NCBI GenBank assembly: GCA_028701815.1
Contig: JAQVPY010000004.1
Location: 1 to 26,383, forward strand
Source: Bacteroidales bacterium
GTDB taxonomy: Bacteria; Bacteroidota; Bacteroidia; Bacteroidales; BM520
Direction: 5' to 3'
Length of the DNA: 26,383 bases
In this document: one piece after another, positions 1 through 5,874 of the stretch
How positions within the stretch are numbered: the first letter of the stretch is position 1
Layout of the letters: every line of letters starts with the position of its first letter
Program-made: the position numbers and the translations under genes
Notes under the pieces: generated by a model
Told to the model about the DNA's origin: nothing
Database searches by the model: none
What the model saw: the letters and a program-made list of their open reading frames with translations, nothing else

Positions 1-253
1 AATCCAAAAGCTATGGAGTGCTTTTGAATTTTATGCCGAGTAAAAAGTTCGATACAATAATAGAAACGAGAAATAAATATTAACTAAGAAATGGCATTTA
101 CCGGTTTAAAAAGCGTTAGTATTATAAAATGCCATTTCTTAGTTAATATTTATTTAGTCATAAAAAAGAAAGATATATAAAAGTCCGATATTAGATGTCT
201 TCCATATTTAAAATATCATCGGGAATTAATAACTCATTTACAAAAAAAATATG
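1..253. other. Noncoding stretch upstream of tRNA-Leu
   Basis: No gene is supported here. Bases 5-11 and 20-26 (CAAAAGC / GCTTTTG) form a 7-bp hairpin followed by a T-rich stretch and could be a weak terminator of an upstream gene. One frame is open from the window edge to a TAA at 41-43 (about 13 residues) and another to a TGA at 25-27; either could be the tail of an unseen upstream gene, but both are too short to identify. The main structure is the inverted repeat at 71-155, listed separately. The rest is AT-rich with no recognisable features. Confidence 0.5.
71..155. repeat. Perfect 29-bp inverted repeat, 27-nt loop
   Basis: Bases 71-99 and 127-155 are exact reverse complements over 29 positions, separated by 27 bases containing ACCGG. 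The symmetry stops sharply on both sides: 70/156 and 100/126 do not pair. The arms are AT-rich and no T-run follows, so it does not look like an ordinary intrinsic terminator. It could be a small non-autonomous palindromic element (MITE or REP-like), a remnant of insertion-sequence ends, or a hairpin RNA. No clear target duplication is visible at the borders. The structure is certain; its nature is not known. Confidence 0.85.
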
Positions 254-261
254 TATATTTG
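254..261 (+). promoter_or_regulatory. Bacteroidota -7 element (TATATTTG) for tRNA-Leu/tig
   Basis: TATATTTG matches the Bacteroidota TAnnTTTG consensus and lies 21 bases before the tRNA. No clear TTG sits 19 bases upstream. There is no room for another promoter between the tRNA and tig, so this element probably drives the tRNA and the downstream chaperone/protease genes together. Confidence 0.6.
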
Positions 262-282
262 CAGCCCGAAAATATTGGCTAC

Positions 283-365
283 GCGGATGTGGCGAAATTG
301 GTAGACGCGCAAGACTTAGGATCTTGTTCTGATGAAGAGTGTGGGTTCGAGTCCCTTCATCCGCA
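283..365 (+). tRNA. tRNA-Leu (anticodon UAG)
   Basis: The acceptor strands 283-289 (GCGGATG) and 358-364 (CATCCGC) pair perfectly. The anticodon stem CAAGA/TCTTG encloses the loop CTTAGGA, giving anticodon UAG, which reads CUA and CUN leucine codons. A class II variable arm and the T-loop TTCGAGT are present. CCA is not encoded (ACA follows the acceptor stem). The trigger factor ATG begins only 24 bases after the 3' end. Confidence 0.95.
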
Positions 366-389
366 CAAATAAAATTTATTGAAACAGCT

Positions 390-1754
390 ATGAACGTTAC
401 AAAAGAAAACTTGACCGACCTTATGGCGGTAATTAAAATTGAATTGGTTAAAGATGATTATGAACCACAAGTAAATAAGATCCTGAAGGATTATCAGAAA
501 CAAGCCGACATGCCCGGATTTCGTCCCGGCAAAGTTCCTTTCAGCCTTATTGTGAAAAAATACCGTACAGCCGTTCTTGTTGATGAAATTAATAAGATTA
601 TTTCCAACGAGCTGTTTAAATATATTGAAGATAACGACCTTAAGGTTTTAGGTTCCCCGCTGTCAGATGAAGAGAGACAAAAAGAAATCGACTTTGATGA
701 AGGCGAAAACTTTGAATTTTATTTTGATGTGGCGCTTGCTCCGGAAATCGATGTCGTTCTCGACAATACCATCGCAGTTCCTAAATATGACATCGAGATC
801 AGCGACGAAATGATTAAAAATTATATCACTGAGACCCAATCTCGTCTCGGTACCGTAATTGAACCGGAGACTTCTGAAATTAACGACTACCTTTATGGCT
901 CATTCGTTCAACTCGATGAAGAAGGAAACGTACTCGAAAAAGGTATTACCAAATCTTGTACTATTGCTATCGACACTGTTGCAGGCAAAACCATACAGAA
1001 AAAACTCATCGGTGTTAAAGTCGGCGATGTGATTTCTTTCAATCCGATGAAGGCTATGAAAAACGAGACTGAGGTCGCTACAATGCTCGGTATAACTAAA
1101 GAAATTGCAAAAGACCTTAAATCAGAGTTCAACTATACTGTAGAAAAAATTACAAGACACGTTCCTGCAGAACTAAACGAAGAACTATTCGCTAAAGTCT
1201 TCCCACAGGATTCCATCCATTCAGTTGCCGAATTTGAAGACAGAATCAAACAGGATGCCAAAATATCCTTCTCCGCCGATACCGACAGAATCTTCTCAAG
1301 AGATGTTATGGAAGCTCTTATTAAAAAATATGAATTCCCGATGGCTGACGAGTTTTTAAAACGTTGGATCGTTGCTACTGCCGACCAGCAGAAACCCATC
1401 ACTGCAGAACAGGTAGAAAAAGTCTACGATCAGTATGCTAAAGGCATGAGATGGCAAATCCTCGAAGCCCTTATCGAAAAGAAATATGAAGTAAAAATCA
1501 CCAAAGAGGACGTTAGAGCTCACCTTATGGAACTCTTCCTCGGTAAGGCTGCCGGCAATAAGGAAGTCGAAGATAGAGCGTCCGAATTTGTAGATAAATT
1601 TATGGCAAACGAAGACAATAAACAACAGGTAAAGAGCGTATATGATCACCTTATCGAAAAAGCTCTGCAAAAAGTTTATGAAGACAACCTTCTTGTTGAC
1701 GTGAAACCTATCACATACGAAGATTTCGTAAAAATAGCCTACGGACAAAACTAA
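390..1754 (+). CDS. tig: Trigger factor, ribosome-associated chaperone
   Basis: Trigger factor binds near the ribosomal exit tunnel and shields nascent chains. The product is 454 residues, a normal length. The ribosome-binding signature GFRPGKVP is near residues 43-50 of the N-terminal domain, followed by a central region that keeps little of a classical FKBP peptidyl-prolyl isomerase core (degenerate, as is usual in Bacteroidota) and a helical C-terminal chaperone domain. The frame is open further upstream to 339, but that extension runs through the T-arm and acceptor of the tRNA, so the ATG at 390 is the real start. No Shine-Dalgarno sequence is visible. clpP and clpX follow within 12 and 3 bases, the widespread tig-clpP-clpX arrangement that couples folding to proteolysis. 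Confidence 0.95.
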   Translation: MNVTKENLTDLMAVIKIELVKDDYEPQVNKILKDYQKQADMPGFRPGKVPFSLIVKKYRTAVLVDEINKIISNELFKYIEDNDLKVLGSPLSDEERQKEIDFDEGENFEFYFDVALAPEIDVVLDNTIAVPKYDIEISDEMIKNYITETQSRLGTVIEPETSEINDYLYGSFVQLDEEGNVLEKGITKSCTIAIDTVAGKTIQKKLIGVKVGDVISFNPMKAMKNETEVATMLGITKEIAKDLKSEFNYTVEKITRHVPAELNEELFAKVFPQDSIHSVAEFEDRIKQDAKISFSADTDRIFSRDVMEALIKKYEFPMADEFLKRWIVATADQQKPITAEQVEKVYDQYAKGMRWQILEALIEKKYEVKITKEDVRAHLMELFLGKAAGNKEVEDRASEFVDKFMANEDNKQQVKSVYDHLIEKALQKVYEDNLLVDVKPITYEDFVKIAYGQN

Positions 1755-1766
1755 ATAAGCACCACT

Positions 1767-2441
1767 ATGAAAGACGAATTTAGAAAATATGCCATTCATT
1801 CCAGAGGGTTTAGCAGCACTACTTTAGACAGCTATTCCAATACCTCGATGAATTATATATCACCCACTATTATTGAAGAACGCCAGTTGAATGTTGCCCA
1901 AATGGACGTGTTTTCCAGATTGATGGTTGACAGGATCATCTTCCTCGGCGTACCTATCGATGACTATGCAGCCAATATTATTCAGGCTCAACTGCTGTTT
2001 TTGGAATCCGTCGATTCAAAAAGCCCGATATCCATATATCTTAACACTCCCGGCGGCTCGGTTTACGCAGGCTTGGGTATTTACGATACTATGCAGTATA
2101 TCAAATCGCCGGTTCACACCATCTGTACAGGTATGGCTGCTTCAATGGGCGCCATTCTGCTTTGTGCAGGCGAAAAGGGAAAAAGGACGGCTCTGCCTCA
2201 CTCCCGCATCCTGATTCATCAACCGTTGGGCGGCGTCAGCGGACAAGCTTCAGATATCGAAATCGAAGCCCGCGAAATAGTTAAACTCAAAGAAGAATTA
2301 TATACTATTCTTGCTAATCATTCCGGTCAGCCTTACGATAAAATATGGCAAGATGCCGATAGGGATTATTGGATGAAAGCGGAGGAAGCTAAAGAATACG
2401 GGATGATTGATGAAGTTCTCATTAAACCTCAATCGCGTTAG
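1767..2441 (+). CDS. clpP: ATP-dependent Clp protease proteolytic subunit
   Basis: This is the serine peptidase that forms the tetradecameric chamber of ClpXP, cytoplasmic. The product is 224 residues. The catalytic triad can be read directly: Ser126 in GMAASMGA, His151 in ILIHQP and Asp200 in DADRDYW. The 25-residue Ser-His spacing equals that of the E. coli enzyme. About 30 extra residues precede the conserved core and may be a propeptide removed on maturation, as in other ClpP; that is inference. It lies 12 bases after tig and 3 bases before clpX, consistent with co-expression and translational coupling with its ATPase partner. Confidence 0.97.
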   Translation: MKDEFRKYAIHSRGFSSTTLDSYSNTSMNYISPTIIEERQLNVAQMDVFSRLMVDRIIFLGVPIDDYAANIIQAQLLFLESVDSKSPISIYLNTPGGSVYAGLGIYDTMQYIKSPVHTICTGMAASMGAILLCAGEKGKRTALPHSRILIHQPLGGVSGQASDIEIEAREIVKLKEELYTILANHSGQPYDKIWQDADRDYWMKAEEAKEYGMIDEVLIKPQSR

Positions 2442-2444
2442 CTG

Positions 2445-3668
2445 ATGGACAAGTGTTCTTTTTGCGGCCAGCCCCAGAGTAAAGACAGATTTCTGTTCGC
2501 AGGTGAAAATGCTTTTATCTGTAATGAATGTCTCGAGAATGGATATGAATATCTTCAGGAAATTGAAATAGACTCCAAACTCGCCAAACCGGGGACAAAA
2601 TTCGAGCCTGTTCTTCATAAACCGACAGAAATAAAGTCCTTTCTTGACAATTATGTTATAGGACAGGACGAGGCTAAAATCACCCTCGCCGTTGCCGTAT
2701 ATAACCACTTTAAACGTCTCGAAAGCAAAAATAAAAAGAATAAGGTCGAAATCGACAAATCCAATATGATTATTGTCGGACCGACAGGCACAGGAAAAAC
2801 GCTGCTGGCTCAAACTATTGCCAAGTTTCTGAATGTGCCATTTTGTATTGCTGATGCCACGGTGCTTACTCAAGCAGGTTATGTAGGCGAAGACGTGGAG
2901 ACTATCCTTACCCGTCTTTTACAAGTCGCCGACTACGATGTTAAAGCAGCCGAAAGAGGTATCGTCTTTATTGATGAGATAGACAAGATAGCACGTAAAA
3001 GCGATAACCCTTCAATCACACGCGACGTCTCAGGTGAAGGCGTACAACAGGCGCTCCTGAAACTTCTTGAAGGTACAGTGGTAAACGTCCCTCCACAAGG
3101 AGGCAGAAAACATCCTGAACAAAAGTTTATCCAGGTCGACACTAAAAATATTCTCTTCATCGCAGGCGGCGCTTTCGACGGAATTGAAAGACGTATAGCT
3201 GCACGTTTGAGAACCAATGTGATAGGGTATAACTCCAACGATAAAGAAGTCGCCCTCGACAAAGATAATCTTCTGCAATATCTTTCACAGCAGGATCTGA
3301 GAGCTTACGGACTTATTCCGGAAATAGTGGGCAGATTACCGATAATCGCACATCTGACCACACTTAATGCAGATGCTTTACGCAGAATCCTTACAGAGCC
3401 GAGTAACGCAATTATTAAACAATATGTCGCCCTATTTAAAATGGACAACGTAGAGCTTTCTTTTGACGAAAAGTCCCTCGATTTTATAGTCCAGACTGCC
3501 ATCGACCTGAAAATCGGTGCGAGAGGATTGCGCTCAATAGTAGAGACCATTCTTAATGACGCAATGTTTGAACTTCCTTCACAACCGGAAGTAAAAAAGC
3601 TCAAGATCACAAAGAAATACGCCGAAGAAAAGTTGTCTCGGATAAATGTCGATAAGTTAATCGGGTAA
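2445..3668 (+). CDS. clpX: ATP-dependent Clp protease ATP-binding subunit ClpX
   Basis: AAA+ unfoldase that delivers substrates to ClpP; 407 residues. The N-terminal zinc-binding domain has Cys4, Cys7, Cys26 and Cys29. Walker A is GPTGTGKT (112-119), Walker B IVFIDE (173-178), and the substrate-gripping pore loop GYVGED (145-150). The loop that docks on ClpP carries VIGY where E. coli has IGF, a conservative aromatic change. It starts three bases after the clpP stop. All functional elements are present, so it should be active. Confidence 0.97.
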   Translation: MDKCSFCGQPQSKDRFLFAGENAFICNECLENGYEYLQEIEIDSKLAKPGTKFEPVLHKPTEIKSFLDNYVIGQDEAKITLAVAVYNHFKRLESKNKKNKVEIDKSNMIIVGPTGTGKTLLAQTIAKFLNVPFCIADATVLTQAGYVGEDVETILTRLLQVADYDVKAAERGIVFIDEIDKIARKSDNPSITRDVSGEGVQQALLKLLEGTVVNVPPQGGRKHPEQKFIQVDTKNILFIAGGAFDGIERRIAARLRTNVIGYNSNDKEVALDKDNLLQYLSQQDLRAYGLIPEIVGRLPIIAHLTTLNADALRRILTEPSNAIIKQYVALFKMDNVELSFDEKSLDFIVQTAIDLKIGARGLRSIVETILNDAMFELPSQPEVKKLKITKKYAEEKLSRINVDKLIG

Positions 3669-3702
3669 TTTGGCACGGTTTTGGCTAAGTCGCCTCTCCG
3701 TT

Positions 3703-4305
3703 ATGAATAAAAAAAACATACTTTTAATTGCAGTCTTGTTTTTATCCTGCGCAATAGTAGCTGCTGCACAAGAAAAAAACAAAGATATGCCTTTCGTTGT
3801 AAAAGTCGGTCCCATTATCGGCGCCGACACCCTTTATGAATACACTCTTCCCGAAGTAACAATATATCCTCAGAAAGTCTTCAAATCAAAACGACACAAA
3901 CGAGAGTATATGAAACTCCTCTTTAATGTCAGAAAAGTATATCCTTATGCGAAGATGGCAGGGGAGAAACTAAAACTCTACGCGCCTATCCTTGACACCC
4001 TCAAAACAAAACGAGAAAGAGATAAATATTTCGATGTCATAGAAGATGAGTTATGGGCCGAATATGGCGATAAATTAAAGAAATTCACTGTCTCACAGGG
4101 AGCCATCCTAATAAAACTCGTCGATAGGGAATGTCAGCGCAGCACTTATCAGGTGCTCAAGGATTTCAGGGGAGGCTTTTCAGCATTTTTTTATCAGTCC
4201 TTTGCGCGACTTTGGGGCTATAACCTGAAGGTAAAATACGATGCCGAAGGCGAAGACAAAGACATTGAAGAAATAGTCCTCATGATTGAAAGCGGACAAC
4301 TGTAA
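3703..4305 (+). CDS. DUF4294 domain-containing exported protein
   Basis: A 200-residue protein of a Bacteroidota-restricted family of unknown function. The N-terminus MNKKNILLIAVLFLSCAIVAAAQ is a clear signal peptide with a probable cleavage after the AAA/Q region, so the mature protein is periplasmic or outer-membrane associated. The body begins with YEYTLPEVTIYPQ and then a basic helical stretch (KSKRHKREYMKLLFNVRKVYPYAK), which I recognise as the DUF4294 core; the assignment is from memory of the family. The frame extends upstream to a TTG at 3670, but the ATG at 3703 places the signal peptide correctly. It follows clpX by 34 bases and may be read through from that operon. No enzymatic motif is visible. 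Confidence 0.8.
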   Translation: MNKKNILLIAVLFLSCAIVAAAQEKNKDMPFVVKVGPIIGADTLYEYTLPEVTIYPQKVFKSKRHKREYMKLLFNVRKVYPYAKMAGEKLKLYAPILDTLKTKRERDKYFDVIEDELWAEYGDKLKKFTVSQGAILIKLVDRECQRSTYQVLKDFRGGFSAFFYQSFARLWGYNLKVKYDAEGEDKDIEEIVLMIESGQL

Positions 4306-4386
4306 CGCAAACCGAGATTCGGTTCACAAACACAAAATTACGCCGTGTCACACATACGAAGTCACGAAAATAAAGGGCCGTCTGCA

Positions 4387-5088
4387 TTATTGTTTAGTCT
4401 GCAAATGATTGATTCTCTTAATGGCCGCCTTCCATAGAATAAAATTAAAGACATAAAAGAGTACTGTAACAACAGTCGCGATAACATTAAGATTCATGGT
4501 CTTTAAATTCTCAGAGAAGAACAGACAGAAATCAAATGTCCCGTGTGCTAAAATTGCACCCAGAAGACTATACCACAAATATTTCACTCTATGATCGGGT
4601 TGAAACCGTGCAAGAGAGAAATAGTAACCCATAATTACAGCAAAGAGAAAATGTGCGGGTACCGACAGCAGAGCTCTGACAATTCCCGTATGTATTGATG
4701 CCGCGAAGTCGGGGCTGCTGAATACATACATGATATTCTCCACACAGGCGAAGCCTAAAGACAGAAAAACGGCATACACGATACCGTCAAAATACTCGTC
4801 GAACTCCTTATTAATCCATATACACAAATACAAAAATAGAAATTTCATCAGTTCTTCAGGGATGGCGGCGTTTAGAAAAGCCGTCCACAATGCATCGAAA
4901 AAAACCGAGCCGGTATTTGCGGTAGGGATAGGTAACGCCAACACTGCGAGCACTGCAAGTATGCCGAAAAAGAACGCCTTCGTCAGCAGTCGAACCGGCT
5001 CCTTCTCGAACTTATCTTTTCTATAAATAAATATTAATAGAAGTATCACCGGCAAAACGGAGATAGCTAACAAAATCGCATTCGCCAT
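4387..5088 (-). CDS. PrsW-family intramembrane metalloprotease
   Basis: A 233-residue polytopic membrane protein with about seven hydrophobic segments. It shows the PrsW/CPBP-like signature: PEELMK (Glu78, Glu79 and Lys82), GFACVEN (112-118), His136 in PAHFLFAVIMGYY and a further HGTFDF near the C-terminus. These conserved Glu and His residues are the presumed metal-binding active site in a membrane-embedded protease. In Bacillus PrsW cleaves an anti-sigma factor; no such partner is near here, so the substrate is unknown. The gene stands alone, convergent with the clpX operon. Confidence 0.85.
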   Translation of the reverse strand: MANAILLAISVLPVILLLIFIYRKDKFEKEPVRLLTKAFFFGILAVLAVLALPIPTANTGSVFFDALWTAFLNAAIPEELMKFLFLYLCIWINKEFDEYFDGIVYAVFLSLGFACVENIMYVFSSPDFAASIHTGIVRALLSVPAHFLFAVIMGYYFSLARFQPDHRVKYLWYSLLGAILAHGTFDFCLFFSENLKTMNLNVIATVVTVLFYVFNFILWKAAIKRINHLQTKQ

Positions 5089-5114
5089 AAAAATTGTTCT
5101 TTACAATTAAAATA

Positions 5115-5122
5115 CAAATATA
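5115..5122 (-). promoter_or_regulatory. Putative -7 element (TATATTTG) for the prsW-like gene
   Basis: On the minus strand these bases read TATATTTG, a perfect TAnnTTTG match, 27 bases upstream of the prsW-like ATG. No TTG is found at the ideal 19-base spacing, so strength is uncertain. Confidence 0.5.
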
Positions 5123-5210
5123 TAAAAATTCTAATTGTTAATTAATTTGCGCCGTCCTTTTGTGCAAAAAAATTATCATCTATACCACCGTCATTTTATG
5201 ACAAATATTT

Positions 5211-5218
5211 TATCTTTG
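5211..5218 (+). promoter_or_regulatory. Putative -7 element (TATCTTTG) for the exonuclease gene
   Basis: TATCTTTG matches the Bacteroidota consensus about 70 bases upstream of the exonuclease ATG. The leader between them contains an AT-rich heptad-like repeat (aattgta at 5267-5273 and 5274-5280), and no Shine-Dalgarno sequence precedes the start. Confidence 0.55.
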
Positions 5219-5287
5219 TATCAAATAAACTACTATGTTTAAAAGAGATTTAATTGTAGATTTCCAAATTGTAAATTGTAATTGCTC

Positions 5288-5782
5288 ATGGTCGACTTCG
5301 CAGCGATAGATTTTGAAACAGCAAACGAATTACCTTGCAGTGTATGCAGCGTCGGAATAGTAATTGTAAATTGCGGTCTTATCGCCGACAGTTTCTATAG
5401 CCTAATACGTCCCGAGCCGAACTATTATAGATATTTTTGTCAGCAAGTACACGGGATCTCGCGGATGGATACCGACTCGGCACCTATCTTTCCCGAAGTC
5501 TGGGAGAAGATAGAAAACATCATCGGCGATCTGCCTCTTGTAGCTCATAACAGCCATTTCGACGAAAGATGTCTACGCGCCGTTTTCGGAGCTTATAATA
5601 TGGACTATCCGGAATACACCTTTTTCGACACACTTGCTGCCTCGCGTAAGCACTTCGGCAAAACTCTTCCCAATCATCAGCTACATACCGTGGCGGCTCA
5701 ATTTGCATATAACCTCAAAAATCACCATAATGCCCTCGCCGACGCCGAGGCCTGCGCCTACATCGCCCGCGAAATACTATAG
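5288..5782 (+). CDS. DEDDh-family 3'-5' exonuclease (DnaQ-like)
   Basis: A compact 164-residue exonuclease domain with no extra domains. The DEDDh active site is complete: Asp8 and Glu10 in AAIDFET, Asp92 in HNSHFD, and His147 with Asp152 in HNALAD. Its size and lack of a C-terminal tail make it resemble stand-alone DnaQ/oligoribonuclease-like or PolC-type exonuclease domains; the substrate (DNA proofreading, repair or RNA trimming) cannot be told. A TTG two codons upstream (5282) is in frame, but the ATG at 5288 puts the first catalytic motif at the usual distance from the N-terminus. It precedes valS, which has its own promoter. Confidence 0.88.
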   Translation: MVDFAAIDFETANELPCSVCSVGIVIVNCGLIADSFYSLIRPEPNYYRYFCQQVHGISRMDTDSAPIFPEVWEKIENIIGDLPLVAHNSHFDERCLRAVFGAYNMDYPEYTFFDTLAASRKHFGKTLPNHQLHTVAAQFAYNLKNHHNALADAEACAYIAREIL

Positions 5783-5802
5783 AACCGACCGTCCGCTCAA
5801 AC

Positions 5803-5830
5803 AATTGTTAATTGTTAATTGTTAATTGTT
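5803..5830 (+). repeat. Four tandem copies of AATTGTT in the valS promoter
   Basis: Four exact head-to-tail heptads (AATTGTT) occupy 5803-5830, followed by the partial copy AATTAAA. Each copy contains a TTG. The third copy places a TTG at 5819-5821, exactly 19 bases upstream of the -7 element at 5841, so the repeat supplies the -33 element. Confidence 0.9.
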
Positions 5831-5840
5831 AATTAAATGC

Positions 5841-5848
5841 TATCTTTG
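5841..5848 (+). promoter_or_regulatory. valS promoter, TTG-N19-TATCTTTG
   Basis: TATCTTTG is a perfect -7 element, and TTG at 5819-5821 lies at the consensus 19-base spacing. The valS ATG is 26 bases downstream, giving a short leader with no visible T-box or other riboswitch. Confidence 0.75.
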
Positions 5849-5874
5849 TAACTTGAAAAAAATAACGACAAACT

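Noticed and set aside
71..155. CRISPR or invertible promoter (phase-variation) reading of the inverted repeat
   Set aside because: There is only one repeat pair, no spacer array, and the 27-base loop is too short for typical invertible promoters.
339..389. In-frame upstream extension of trigger factor to an ATG at 339
   Set aside because: It runs through the T-arm and acceptor of tRNA-Leu; residues do not match the family. The ATG at 390 gives the standard N-terminus.
3670..3702. TTG start for the DUF4294 gene
   Set aside because: The extra 11 residues would precede the signal peptide; the ATG at 3703 fits an export signal.
4310..4324. AACCGA-GAT-TCGGTT hairpin after the DUF4294 gene as a terminator
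   Set aside because: The stem is only six base pairs and no T-run follows.
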